Of a stretch of 64,000 bases of DNA, positions 14,628-23,580 are shown in pieces. Made by a program: the position numbers and the translations under genes. Origin of the DNA: an uncultured Muribaculaceae bacterium (GTDB taxonomy: Bacteria > Bacteroidota > Bacteroidia > Bacteroidales > Muribaculaceae); contig CAJTPK010000022.1 of assembly GCA_910578075.1 (NCBI GenBank), positions 1 through 64,000 on the forward strand, given 5' to 3'. How positions within the stretch are numbered: position 1 is the first letter of the stretch; each line of letters starts with the position of its first letter. Below the pieces are notes generated by a model. The model was not told the origin of the DNA and searched no databases. It saw only the letters and a list, made by a program, of their open reading frames with translations.

Positions 14628-17145
14628 ATAGTTCATTCCACCATCTGGGGTCGTTCTGGAGATACTTGGCGAACCAAGCCATTATCGTATCCTGCCAGAT
14701 CAATTTTTTATTGAAATCGGTGATAACATGATTCTGTCCGTCAACCGTGATGAATTCAACGTCGCGTCCCAATAACCGGAGTGCGTTGAATATCTGTATG
14801 CTTTCTCCGATAGGCACATTGGTGTCTTCGGTGCCGTGCAGCAGAAGGAGAGGGGTGTGTATCTTATCAGCGTTGAAGAGTGAGCCCTGTTTGGTAAACA
14901 GTTCAGGATTTGTCCAAGGATAAGATTTTGCCGCTGCGATGGCGTTGTAGGAATATCCCCAGAAACCTTCGCCCCAATAGCTGGTGACATTGGATATGCC
15001 GGCATGTGATACGGCAGCCGCGAAAATGTCGGTGAGTGTCTGGAGGTATTGTGTCATAAAGCCACCGTATGACGCTCCGAGACATCCCACTTTGCTTTTA
15101 TCCACAAACGGATGCTCATCACAGAATTTCTTCACGCCCTCGATTATGTCATCGGCTGTGCGTTTTCCCCATGCGTTGACATGACGCGCCGAGAACTCCT
15201 GGCCATATCCGGTGGTGCCGCTCGGATTGAGCACATAAACCACATAATCGCGCGAGGCAAACACCTGCGGGGAGTAGGGGTGATGCATGCCGGCAGCCGA
15301 GGGGGAGGTGCCACCGTAGTAATATACTATCAGAGGGTATTTTTTAGAAGCATCGAATTGCGGGGGGAGACACATGTAGCCATCAATCTCAGTCCCGTCG
15401 GATGCCGTGAATTTCCACGGTTCCATTTTACCGAATTCAATATACTTAAGCTCTGTCTGCATCGGATCATCGAGAAGGCGGCTTTTGCCTGTCTTGAGAT
15501 TGAGCAGATATGCCATTCCTGTGTCGGTGAAGTCTCCGCCGCTGTATGAAAGCCATGTAGCTTCCTCATCTCCTAATGAGAAAGAGAATACAGATCTTAT
15601 GCGGGAGTCAAGCTCCGTGATTTTTCCGGTCTTGGGATTGAGGGAATATAGGTTTGTTCCAAAACCTTTCTCACCACGGAAATAGATGTTGCCGTCTACA
15701 CGGTTCCATGTGGCGGAACCCTGAATTGCGGGATCAAAATTCTTTGTCACAGGCTCAACCTTCTTTGTCGCGATTGTATAGATGAATCCCTGTGCATCGA
15801 AATCGTTTGGAATCTCATGATTTCCTGCGTTGGAGCCAATACCATCAAATGCTTGCGGACTTCCCGTGATAAAAAGGCTGTGGGCGTCGGGAGAGTAGAT
15901 GGCATCGTTGATGAAGCCGTCGTTGCGGATTATGGTGTCGGTTGCGAGAGTCTGGAGATCCATCTCGATAAGATCGCGGAAATAAAGAGGATATTCATCT
16001 GCGCGCATTGTTGTCGACATGTAGAGCATCTTGGAGCCGTCGGGAGTGAAATCGCATATGGCAGTAGTAGCTCCGCCGTATGTCAGTATGGTTGTGACAT
16101 GGCTGTCGAGATCATAGCGCATGAGGTATGATCTGTTTCTGTCGCCGGGAATACGGTCGTCAGGACTCTTTACCCTTTTAAGCGGGCCCTCATCCTTGGC
16201 TCCATCCACACTTTTGTAATATATCAGTGATTTGCCATCCGGTGTGACATAAAAATTGTTGTCAGGCACACCGCGGGCAATGACTTTACTTTTTAGCGTG
16301 GGAACGTCCATTGTAACCACATCGTAGCCTGATGGTTTCTTGGTGGTGTAATAGAGAGTGGATCCCTTTGGCATCCAACGTGCATATGCTGAAAGATCTT
16401 CGGTAATTATCTTTCCGGTTGCAGTTTCCTGCAGTGTGGCGCGGTAGGATGATTCTTCAGCTGAGAATACCTCGGAATATTTCGTGATGAGATACTTTCC
16501 GTCAGGAGATAGGCTTGTGCCCGACACTCGCTCTCCGGTCATCGTGAGTCGAGTGGAGAATCTACGTCCGATCTGAGGACCATCGCTCAGGGCTACATCT
16601 TCGAACTCTTTGTCAGGTATGAATTCAAGCTTGAAATCCGGTGCGGTTTTATCATCGGGGAGAGAGACTATATTGACCTGAATCTCATAGTCTGCCTCCG
16701 GGTTGAGTGTCAATGAACCGCTGGCATCTGCCGGAAGGGAATCGGATGTGGCTTTCTTTGCCAGAGATGTTCCATTCACGAGCACATCCCCCATGGCGGT
16801 TGAATTGAGAATCAGTTTCCCTTTTGCGAATCTTTCCGAGCGCAGACGAGTGGTAAACGTGTGAAGTTCCGGATTACCGGCGGCTTTCACAAGTGTAAGC
16901 CTTCCCGCTGAGTCTGTAGTCATTGTGGTCCAGTCGGCTGTCTGCTCTCTGAGTGACAGGGGCAGGCGCGCTCCGAGAAGCTGGTCATTGGAGAATGCAT
17001 TCTCTTTTTGCAAACTGTCGGGCGCAGCCGGAATGTTCAGTCTCGAAACAGGTGCTGATTTGAATTTTGTCAGGGTGTAGGCATAAGCCGCGCCTGAGCA
17101 TAGCAGCAAACCTGCTGCCACAGCGGGGAAAAACGTCTTGCGCAT
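14617..17145 (-). CDS. S9-family serine peptidase (prolyl oligopeptidase-like)
   Basis: An 842-residue exported peptidase with an N-terminal signal peptide or anchor and a predicted beta-propeller region (about 190-570). The C-terminal alpha/beta hydrolase domain has a nucleophile elbow GASYGG, an Asp in HGTEDTNVP and a His in DGQNHVI, completing a Ser-Asp-His triad. Family members cleave dipeptides or oligopeptides, usually in the periplasm. It lies between the FKBP lipoprotein gene (9 bp upstream) and a small lipoprotein gene that overlaps its end, suggesting an operon for envelope proteins. Confidence 0.92.
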   Translation of the reverse strand: MRKTFFPAVAAGLLLCSGAAYAYTLTKFKSAPVSRLNIPAAPDSLQKENAFSNDQLLGARLPLSLREQTADWTTMTTDSAGRLTLVKAAGNPELHTFTTRLRSERFAKGKLILNSTAMGDVLVNGTSLAKKATSDSLPADASGSLTLNPEADYEIQVNIVSLPDDKTAPDFKLEFIPDKEFEDVALSDGPQIGRRFSTRLTMTGERVSGTSLSPDGKYLITKYSEVFSAEESSYRATLQETATGKIITEDLSAYARWMPKGSTLYYTTKKPSGYDVVTMDVPTLKSKVIARGVPDNNFYVTPDGKSLIYYKSVDGAKDEGPLKRVKSPDDRIPGDRNRSYLMRYDLDSHVTTILTYGGATTAICDFTPDGSKMLYMSTTMRADEYPLYFRDLIEMDLQTLATDTIIRNDGFINDAIYSPDAHSLFITGSPQAFDGIGSNAGNHEIPNDFDAQGFIYTIATKKVEPVTKNFDPAIQGSATWNRVDGNIYFRGEKGFGTNLYSLNPKTGKITELDSRIRSVFSFSLGDEEATWLSYSGGDFTDTGMAYLLNLKTGKSRLLDDPMQTELKYIEFGKMEPWKFTASDGTEIDGYMCLPPQFDASKKYPLIVYYYGGTSPSAAGMHHPYSPQVFASRDYVVYVLNPSGTTGYGQEFSARHVNAWGKRTADDIIEGVKKFCDEHPFVDKSKVGCLGASYGGFMTQYLQTLTDIFAAAVSHAGISNVTSYWGEGFWGYSYNAIAAAKSYPWTNPELFTKQGSLFNADKIHTPLLLLHGTEDTNVPIGESIQIFNALRLLGRDVEFITVDGQNHVITDFNKKLIWQDTIMAWFAKYLQNDPRWWNELYGK

Positions 17146-17154
17146 AGGTAGTTG

Positions 17155-17694
17155 TTATTTTTTCTCGTATTTGGGAACTCCCTTCATCTTTACGTGGTAG
17201 ACGAGTGCGGAGAAGGGTTCTATTGGGCTTCGTGAAGCAGATCCATAAGCTGAACCTGCGGGGATTATCAAGGTGACTGTATCTCCCACATGCATTTCAG
17301 TCATCGCTGCCCACATGCCTACGATATTCTCGTTTGGCATGCTCTGATAGATGCTGTCGCCGTAGGTGGTCATCGAATAGGAATCACCGAGATATGTGCC
17401 GTTTATATCCTCCATCTCATATTTGATATTGACGGTGGAATTGCTCAGCGGCTTCAGGTTTTTCTCAGTGAGCGAACGGTCGTTATGCCACTTTATCAGT
17501 ACGAAATCCGAAGGAGCCCAGGCGGGAACAATCTTGGTGTAGACTTTCTCTCCGTTCTCCATGAGGTTTTCCATCTTGGTGACGTATTCTTCGTTCTGTT
17601 TTTTCCATTCCGTGTAATCCGGTTCGTCTTCACTGTCTATGCATCCGGTGAACATCAGGGATACAATCGGAATGATATAAAGAAATTTTTTCAT
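17155..17694 (-). CDS. FKBP-type peptidyl-prolyl isomerase lipoprotein
   Basis: A 179-residue lipoprotein (lipobox MFTGC, Cys18). The C-terminal FKBP-like domain contains WAAMTEMHVGDTVTLIIPA, SAYG and a final FSALVYHVKMKGV strand. The consensus GWE..GL loop is replaced by GMWAAM. It probably acts as a folding helper at the outer-membrane inner face. Some active-site aromatic residues are missing, so isomerase activity is uncertain. It sits downstream of lemA and just before the S9 peptidase gene. Confidence 0.8.
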   Translation of the reverse strand: MKKFLYIIPIVSLMFTGCIDSEDEPDYTEWKKQNEEYVTKMENLMENGEKVYTKIVPAWAPSDFVLIKWHNDRSLTEKNLKPLSNSTVNIKYEMEDINGTYLGDSYSMTTYGDSIYQSMPNENIVGMWAAMTEMHVGDTVTLIIPAGSAYGSASRSPIEPFSALVYHVKMKGVPKYEKK

Positions 17695-17732
17695 TAAATG
17701 TAGTCTCGAAATAAATGTAGTCTCAATTGAAT

Positions 17733-18335
17733 TTAGAATTTGACTTCAGGCGCTTTCTGTGCTCCAGCCTCAGCCTTGAACTGCGGTTTCTCCTTGAAAC
17801 CGAACCATCCGGCATAGATATTCGTAGGGAATTTCTTGATGCTGGTGTTGTATTCCATCACAGCTTCGGTGTAGCGCTTGCGCTCTGTGGATATGCGGTT
17901 CTCCGTGCCCTCGAGCTCGGTCTGCAATGCCATGAAGTTTGTGTTGGCTTTCAGGTCAGGGTATGCCTCGCGCACTGCGTTGACATATATGTCGAGCGCT
18001 CCTTTCAGCGCGCTTTGTGCCTGCTGGTATTGCTCGATGTTTTCCTGCGGATTCTCTACAGACTGCGCTGCATCATATGCCTTTGTAAGACCTGCGCGGG
18101 CGTTGGTGACAGCCTCCAAGGTGCTGCTCTCATGCTCGGCATATCCCTTCACTGTGTTTACAATGTTGGGAATCAGGTCGGCACGACGCTGGTATTGGTT
18201 TTCAACCTGCGCCCAGCTCTGATCTACCTGCTGCTGCTTCTCCACAAGGCTGTTGTAGTTGCAGGATGTCAGGCTCGAGAGAGCTAACACGGCTACAAAA
18301 GCCATCAATATATTCTTAAAAAATCTCATATTCAA
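17733..18335 (-). CDS. lemA: LemA family protein
   Basis: A 200-residue LemA protein with a signal-like N-terminus ending LTSC. The family helical domain follows, with VEKQQQVDQSWAQVENQYQR, RADLIPNIVNTVKGYA and an end FPTNIYAGWFGFKEKPQF. LemA proteins are membrane-associated and of unclear function, often near M48 peptidases; an M48 gene in this window is 35 kb away. Met3 may be the real start. The gene lies 33 bp after glyS. Confidence 0.9.
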   Translation of the reverse strand: MNMRFFKNILMAFVAVLALSSLTSCNYNSLVEKQQQVDQSWAQVENQYQRRADLIPNIVNTVKGYAEHESSTLEAVTNARAGLTKAYDAAQSVENPQENIEQYQQAQSALKGALDIYVNAVREAYPDLKANTNFMALQTELEGTENRISTERKRYTEAVMEYNTSIKKFPTNIYAGWFGFKEKPQFKAEAGAQKAPEVKF

Positions 18336-18352
18336 ATTACTTAATCACTAAT
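18336..18352. repeat. 17-bp intergenic repeat ATTACTTAATCACTAAT, copy 1
   Basis: The same 17 bp occur at 32835-32851. Both copies are in short AT-rich gaps directly upstream of minus-strand genes and downstream of another minus-strand gene. They belong to a degenerate ATTAGTGATTA-type simple repeat. Confidence 0.6.
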
Positions 18353-18368
18353 AATTAATACTTGCCAC

Positions 18369-19919
18369 TTACTTCACCACCAGCTGTTTGAGCAGGCTGT
18401 TGAGGCTGACTTTCTCCGACAGGATCTTCTCAACCTCATCGACGCTGAGGCGTTTCTGCTCCATTGAGTCGCGTTCACGGAGAGTGACCGTGCCATCTTC
18501 CAATGTCTGGTGGTCGATGGTGATGCAGTAGGGCGTTCCTATGGCATCCTGACGACGGTAGCGCTTGCCGATAGAATCTTTTTCATCGTATTGGCAAGTG
18601 AAGTCGAAACGCAGACGGTGCTGGATCTCGCGTGCTTTCTCAGGCAGCCCGTCTTTCTTCACAAGGGGCAGCACGGCGCATTTGACCGGAGCGATCGGTG
18701 CCGGGAAATGAAGCACAGCGCGGTGGTCTCCATTGCCGAGATCCTGATCTTCATAGCAGCTGCAGAACACGCTGAGGAACATGCGGTCAACACCTATTGA
18801 TGTCTCTATAACGTAAGGAACATAGCTTTCGTTGAGTTCCGGATCGAAATATTGTATCTTTTTGCCTGAGAATTTCTCATGCTGGGAGAGATCGAAGTTT
18901 GTGCGGGAGTGGATTCCTTCCACTTCCTTGAAGCCGAATGGCATCTCGAACTCGATGTCGGTTGCTGCATTGGCATAGTGTGCGAGCTTCTCGTGATCGT
19001 GGAAGCGGTATTTGGTGTCACCAAGTCCAAGATTCTTATGCCAGCTAAGACGTGTCTGGCGCCAGAAGTCGAACCATTTAAGCTCTTCGCCCGGGCGAAC
19101 GAAGAATTGCATCTCCATCTGTTCGAACTCGCGCATACGGAAGATGAACTGACGTGCCACAATCTCGTTGCGGAATGCCTTTCCAATCTGGGCGATACCG
19201 AAGGGGAGACGCATGCGGCCTGTTTTCTGAACGTTGAGGTAGTTCACGAAAATACCTTGTGCTGTTTCGGGACGCAGGTAAACATCCATAGCTCCGTCAG
19301 CTGTTGATCCCATCTCGGTCTTGAACATGAGGTTGAACTGACGCACATCTGTCCAGTTGCGTGTGCCGCTTATAGGATCCACAATCTCATAGTCAAGGAT
19401 GATTTGCTTGAGATCCGCGAGGTCGTTGGCATTCATCGCTTCCGAGAAACGGGTGTGAAGCTCGTCGCGCTTGCGCTGGTGCTCAAGAACGCGGGGATTG
19501 GTCTGGCGGAACATTGCCTCATCGAAGCTTTCACCGAAGCGTTTTGCAGCTTTTGCAACCTCCTTGTTGATCTTCTCGTCGAATTTAGCGATCTCGTCCT
19601 CGATAAGCACATCCGCGCGATAACGTTTCTTGGAATCCTTGTTGTCGATCAGAGGATCATTAAATGCATCCACGTGTCCGGATGCTTTCCAGATAGTAGG
19701 GTGCATGAAGATGGCTGAATCGATACCTACGATATTGTCATGAAGCATTGTCATTGCCTCCCACCAGTAGCGTTTGATATTATTCTTCAGCTCCACTCCG
19801 TTCTGTCCGTAGTCGTAGACAGCCGACAGACCGTCGTAGATTTCACTTGATTGAAAAACGAACCCATATTCCTTGGCATGGGCTATGATAGTCTTGAAAA
19901 CATCTTCCTGTTTTGCCAT
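18369..19919 (-). CDS. glyS: Glycyl-tRNA synthetase
   Basis: A 516-residue class II enzyme of the single-chain (alpha2) type that charges tRNA-Gly. The N-terminus has GFVFQSSEIYDGLSAVYDYG. Motif 2 lies around RNEIVARQFIFRMREFEQME, and motif 3 around TSIGVDRMFLSV. The anticodon-binding domain fills the last 110 or so residues. The length is normal. It heads the leftward cluster and has its own promoter. Confidence 0.97.
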   Translation of the reverse strand: MAKQEDVFKTIIAHAKEYGFVFQSSEIYDGLSAVYDYGQNGVELKNNIKRYWWEAMTMLHDNIVGIDSAIFMHPTIWKASGHVDAFNDPLIDNKDSKKRYRADVLIEDEIAKFDEKINKEVAKAAKRFGESFDEAMFRQTNPRVLEHQRKRDELHTRFSEAMNANDLADLKQIILDYEIVDPISGTRNWTDVRQFNLMFKTEMGSTADGAMDVYLRPETAQGIFVNYLNVQKTGRMRLPFGIAQIGKAFRNEIVARQFIFRMREFEQMEMQFFVRPGEELKWFDFWRQTRLSWHKNLGLGDTKYRFHDHEKLAHYANAATDIEFEMPFGFKEVEGIHSRTNFDLSQHEKFSGKKIQYFDPELNESYVPYVIETSIGVDRMFLSVFCSCYEDQDLGNGDHRAVLHFPAPIAPVKCAVLPLVKKDGLPEKAREIQHRLRFDFTCQYDEKDSIGKRYRRQDAIGTPYCITIDHQTLEDGTVTLRERDSMEQKRLSVDEVEKILSEKVSLNSLLKQLVVK

Positions 19920-19995
19920 CGCTATGTAAATTGTTTGAATCTTAATTTATTTCGCACCCGCAATACCTAAATGCTGTAAATGCGTATTTAACACG

Positions 19996-20027
19996 CAAAT
20001 TTACTGATTATTTTTAACAACAACAAA
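19996..20027 (-). promoter_or_regulatory. Promoter of glyS
   Basis: On the minus strand TAAATTTG (19996-20003) matches the -7 box, and TTTG (20024-20027) lies 20 bp upstream as the -33 element. The leader is about 70 bp. Confidence 0.6.
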
Positions 20028-20030
20028 TTT

Positions 20031-20110
20031 TAGACCACAGAACAAAAGAACCAAAGTCTGATACGCCTGTTTGATGACGTATAACTTTGGTTCTTTTGTT
20101 CTATGGTCTA
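20031..20110. repeat. 27-bp inverted repeat with 26-bp loop
   Basis: The left arm 20031-20057 and right arm 20084-20110 pair with a single mismatch (AGACCA, AGAACAAAAGAACCAAAG). It lies between the asd 3' end and the glyS promoter. No T-run follows on either strand, so it is not a textbook terminator. It is more like a mobile foldback or a processed RNA end. Its arm sequence shares TAGACCATAG with the palindrome at 22351-22568. Confidence 0.7.
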
Positions 20111-20125
20111 CTTACGAAAGTTTTA

Positions 20126-20166
20126 GAGTCCGTCCCCTAAAGCTAAATTTTTTATGAGACGGTCTC
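20126..20166 (-). terminator. Hairpin after asd, possible terminator or processing signal
   Basis: GAGTCCGTCCC (20126-20136) and GAGACGGTCTC (20156-20166) form an 11-bp stem with one mismatch and one wobble pair around an AT-rich loop. It is the first structure met about 20 bp past the asd stop. It lacks a clear U-run. Confidence 0.4.
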
Positions 20167-20188
20167 TTATTCCGTGAAGACAGAGGTG

Positions 20189-21208
20189 TCAGTTTGCGAA
20201 GCGGGGATCGTTTGCGAGAAGCCACTGGGCTATCTGCACTGCGTTGAGGGCGGCGCCTTTCTTGATCTGATCACCTACCACCCAGAAGCTTAATCCGCAG
20301 TCGTCGCAAAGATCTTTACGGAGTCTGCCTACATACACAGGATCTTTGTCGGCTATGTCGAGAGGCATCGGGTAGAATTTCTCACCGTCTTTCTCTTCCA
20401 TAACAACCAATCCCGGCGCGTTGGCGAATGCCTCACGAACTGTTTCAAGGCTCAGAGGAGATTCGGTCTCCACCCATATTGCCTCGCTATGGGCGCGGAG
20501 CACAGGAACGCGTACGCATGTGGCAGAAACGCGGATGTCGGAGTGCATGATCTTGCGTGTCTCGTTAAACATCTTCATCTCCTCCTTTGTGTAGTCGTTG
20601 TCTGTAAATACGTCTACATGAGGGATGACGTTGAATGCGAGCTGATACTTGAATTTCTCAATCACCGGTTTCTCTCCGCGACAAAGCTGTCCGGTCTGCA
20701 CCTTAAGCTCTTCCATGGCTGTGGCGCCTGCGCCGCTGGCAGCCTGATATGTAGCTACACGCACGCGGCGGATGTGGCTCAGATTGTCGATGGGCTTCAG
20801 AGCCACTACCATCTGGATAGTGGTGCAGTTGGGATTGCCGATTATGTTGCGCGGACGGTTGAGGGCATCCTCACCATTTACTTCAGGCACGACTAAAGGC
20901 ACATCCTCATCCATGCGGAATGCGGAACTGTTATCTATCATCAGCGCACCGTGGCGGGTTATGACCTCGGCATACTCCTTGGACGTGGAGGCTCCGGCTG
21001 AAGTGAAGGCTATGTCTATTCCGGAGAAGTCTGAATCATGTGTCAGCTCCTCTATCATATATTCCTTCCCGCGGAACGTACGCGTGGTGCCGGCGCTTCT
21101 TTTTGAACCGAACAGGCGCATATTGTCAATCGGGAAATTCTGCTCGTCAAGAACGCGCAGGAATTCCTGCCCTACGGCGCCGCTGGCTCCTACTATGGCT
21201 ATATTCAT
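20189..21208 (-). CDS. asd: Aspartate-semialdehyde dehydrogenase
   Basis: A 339-residue NADP-dependent enzyme that reduces aspartyl phosphate to aspartate semialdehyde for lysine, threonine, methionine and diaminopimelate. The Rossmann motif GASGAVGQEFLRVL is at the N-terminus, the catalytic Cys is in GNPNCTTIQ, and a substrate-site segment reads RVPVLRAHSEAIW. The length is normal. It follows fabD by 6 bp, so the two genes are cotranscribed. Confidence 0.97.
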   Translation of the reverse strand: MNIAIVGASGAVGQEFLRVLDEQNFPIDNMRLFGSKRSAGTTRTFRGKEYMIEELTHDSDFSGIDIAFTSAGASTSKEYAEVITRHGALMIDNSSAFRMDEDVPLVVPEVNGEDALNRPRNIIGNPNCTTIQMVVALKPIDNLSHIRRVRVATYQAASGAGATAMEELKVQTGQLCRGEKPVIEKFKYQLAFNVIPHVDVFTDNDYTKEEMKMFNETRKIMHSDIRVSATCVRVPVLRAHSEAIWVETESPLSLETVREAFANAPGLVVMEEKDGEKFYPMPLDIADKDPVYVGRLRKDLCDDCGLSFWVVGDQIKKGAALNAVQIAQWLLANDPRFAN

Positions 21209-21214
21209 ATATGA

Positions 21215-22093
21215 TTACTGCTTTCCGGAGGTTGTTACTCCGCGGTTGATTTTCTTTACGAGACCTTGGAGCACAGCGCCGGGACCGAGCTCGATGAATT
21301 CATCGGCTCCATCAGCTATCATTGCCTCCACGTCATATGTCCAGCGTACGGGGGCTGTAAGCTGCTTGATGAGGTTGGCCTTGATCTCTTCAGGATCTGT
21401 ATGGGGTTTACCGTCTACATTCTGGTATACCGGGCATACGGGAGTGTTGAACTGTGCCTCGGCTATAGCCTCAGCGAGCTCCTCCTGGGCAGGCTGCATC
21501 AGCGGGCTGTGGAATGCGCCACCTACTTTGAGTTTCATAGCGCGTTTTGCACCGGCAGCAAGCATTTTCTCGCATGCAGCATCGATACCTTCCATTGTTC
21601 CGGAAATAACTACCTGTCCGGGGCAGTTGTAGTTTGCGGGTGCCACTACGTCATCAACTTCAGCGCAGAGAGCCTCCACCTTATCATCAGGGAGCGCGAG
21701 AACCGCAGCCATTGTTGAAGGACGAAGCTCACAAGCCTTCTGCATGGCGTGCGCACGTTTTGAAACGAGTTTGAGTCCCTCCTCAAAGCTGAGGGCACCG
21801 GCTGCTACGAGAGCTGAAAACTCTCCAAGGCTATGACCTGCTACCATGTCAGGTTTAAATTCGTCACCAAGACTCTTGGCGAGGAGCACGCTGTGGAGGA
21901 AAATAGCAGGCTGTGTAACCTTAGTCTGTTTCAGGTCTTCCTCTGTGCCCTCGAACATCAGGTCTGTGATGCGGAAACCGAGGATATCGTTAGCCTTTTC
22001 AAAAAGTTCCTTTGCTTCAGGGTTGTTGTCGTAAAGGTCTTTGCCCATGCCGACAAACTGGGCGCCTTGGCCCGGAAAAACATAAGCTTTCAT
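21215..22093 (-). CDS. fabD: Malonyl-CoA:ACP transacylase
   Basis: A 292-residue enzyme that loads malonate onto acyl carrier protein for fatty-acid synthesis. N-terminal FPGQGAQFVGMGKDL, nucleophile Ser in GHSLGEFSALVAAG, the conserved VGGAFHSPLMQPA with catalytic His, and PVYQNVDGKPHTDP are all visible. The length is typical. It is the first gene of the fabD-asd unit, with a promoter box about 90 bp upstream. Confidence 0.97.
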   Translation of the reverse strand: MKAYVFPGQGAQFVGMGKDLYDNNPEAKELFEKANDILGFRITDLMFEGTEEDLKQTKVTQPAIFLHSVLLAKSLGDEFKPDMVAGHSLGEFSALVAAGALSFEEGLKLVSKRAHAMQKACELRPSTMAAVLALPDDKVEALCAEVDDVVAPANYNCPGQVVISGTMEGIDAACEKMLAAGAKRAMKLKVGGAFHSPLMQPAQEELAEAIAEAQFNTPVCPVYQNVDGKPHTDPEEIKANLIKQLTAPVRWTYDVEAMIADGADEFIELGPGAVLQGLVKKINRGVTTSGKQ

Positions 22094-22185
22094 ATTATCG
22101 TTGTTTTGTTGAAAACGTGTTATAAGTTTTATCCGAAATAAGTCATAAAGTCGTCTTGGCGACGTTTTTTTAACCTAATCGGCTG

Positions 22186-22193
22186 CAAAATTA
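22186..22193 (-). promoter_or_regulatory. -7 box for fabD
   Basis: TAATTTTG on the minus strand fits TAnnTTTG. The leader is about 85 bp and includes a small CGTCGCC/GACGAC hairpin near 22150-22165. Confidence 0.5.
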
Positions 22194-22283
22194 ACTAATT
22201 ATTCCAAATTACGGAAATAATTCCGTAATTATATCGTCACAACCTCCCCTAAACCCCCGATTCCAACCCTCATCAAATCAAAT

Positions 22284-22650
22284 TCCTCTAACCATTTTAA
22301 CCATTCATAACCATCTCAAATCAAGTTTTTCAAACTATGTAAACCATAAAAACCATTCAAAAGCTTCGCTTTTTTGTTTGATGCTAAAGGTATAGACCAT
22401 AGTCCCATAGGAACCATAGCATAGAGATCACCAAAGTGTTGAGATGTGTCTATGTACAGCTCTATGGAGCTATGTCCAACAATAATCCGCGTCTGTGCTA
22501 TGGCTTCTATGGGACTATGGTCTAAACCTTTTAGCGTCAAACATAAAAAGCGAAGCTTTTGAATGGTTTTAATGGTTTCAATAATTTGGTTTTAAATGCC
22601 GAAATAAAATGGTTACCAATGGTTATAATGGTTTGAGAAAATTGATTAGA
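22284..22650. repeat. Large imperfect palindrome (foldback element)
   Basis: The 638-bp gap 22094-22731 is dominated by this structure. Core arms 22351-22424 and 22494-22568 are near-perfect reverse complements (AACCATTCAAAAGCTTCGC, TAGACCATAGTCCCATAG). The outer flanks continue as opposed runs of AACCATT-like sequence to about 22284 and 22650. The 70-bp centre contains further CTATG/CATAG mini-palindromes. A 74-codon open frame crosses it, but its sequence is only the repeat in translation, so I do not call it a gene. Confidence 0.8.
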
Positions 22651-22731
22651 ATGCTCTGACTGGTCAACGGATTTGGTTTTGTATGGTTAGCTACAGTTGG
22701 AGGAGCGAAGATTTTTGATGACGTTTGTTAT

Positions 22732-23517
22732 ATGATTATGGACGGATTGATAGTAAGTTTGATTTTGCCGTTTGCCGGGACAGTGCTCGGTGCGGCTTGT
22801 GTGTTTCTGATGAAGAATGCGATGTCGGAAGTTCTTCAGAAAGTTCTTATCGGTTTCGCTGCCGGAGTGATGGTGGCGGCATCGGTGTGGTCTTTGCTTA
22901 TTCCCTCTATGGAGATGACAGGAGTGGAGGGCTTCATGAGTGTCCTCCCTGCCATTGTCGGATTTTTGGGAGGAATCTTGTTTTTGCTTCTGCTTGATAT
23001 GGCGGTGCCTCATCAGCATATCGACGGGGTAGGCAGTGAGGGACCTAAAAGTGGTTTGTCAAGAACTACGAAACTGACATTCGCTGTCACCCTGCATAAC
23101 ATTCCGGAAGGAATGGCTGTTGGAGCAGTGCTTGCCGGAGCGTTGGAGAATAATGCTTATGTTTCCATGGCGGCGGCTCTGGCTTTGGCGGTCGGTATCG
23201 CGATACAGAATTTTCCGGAAGGTGCCATAGTGTCCATGCCATTGCGCATGAGTGGCAATAGCCGATGGAAATCATTTGTGATAGGATCATTAAGCGGCAT
23301 TGTGGAGCCGGTTGCAGCTGTGATAACGATTCTGTTGGCTTCGTTTGTAGTGCCGGTATTGCCATATCTGCTTGCCTTTGCCGCCGGGGCGATGCTATAT
23401 GTGGTGGTGGAGGAGCTTGTTCCGGAGACACAGCAAGGGAGGCACTCCAACGTAGGAACCATAGGCTTCGCCATCGGTTTCGTATTGATGATGACCCTCG
23501 ACGTCGTGCTCGGATAG
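22732..23517 (+). CDS. ZIP-family metal transporter
   Basis: A 261-residue inner-membrane protein with about eight TM helices. The metal-site signatures HNIPEGMAVG (TM4) and QNFPEGAIVSMP (TM5) match ZupT/GufA-type ZIP proteins. These import zinc or other divalent metals. The short loop after TM3 carries PHQHIDG, a His-bearing loop common in the family. Met1 or Met3 could start it. The gene stands alone, after a large palindrome and before the surface-protein pair. Confidence 0.92.
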   Translation: MIMDGLIVSLILPFAGTVLGAACVFLMKNAMSEVLQKVLIGFAAGVMVAASVWSLLIPSMEMTGVEGFMSVLPAIVGFLGGILFLLLLDMAVPHQHIDGVGSEGPKSGLSRTTKLTFAVTLHNIPEGMAVGAVLAGALENNAYVSMAAALALAVGIAIQNFPEGAIVSMPLRMSGNSRWKSFVIGSLSGIVEPVAAVITILLASFVVPVLPYLLAFAAGAMLYVVVEELVPETQQGRHSNVGTIGFAIGFVLMMTLDVVLG

Positions 23518-23522
23518 CCTGA

Positions 23523-23554
23523 TTTGCAAAATAATTAAGGATTAATTATCTTTG
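23523..23554 (+). promoter_or_regulatory. Promoter of the leucine-rich surface-protein gene
   Basis: TTTG (23523-23526) and TATCTTTG (23547-23554) are separated by 20 bp, matching the Bacteroidetes -33/-7 pattern. The start codon follows at 23581. Confidence 0.65.
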
Positions 23555-23580
23555 CGGCTGTAAACTATACAGCTTTTTAT

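Noticed and set aside
18400..19900. Long plus-strand frames opposite glyS
   Set aside because: High-GC, codon-biased core genes commonly show such shadows; no promoter or family similarity was seen.
22316..22540. 74-codon minus-strand frame in the fabD-ZIP gap
   Set aside because: The sequence is simply the left arm and centre of the palindrome in translation.
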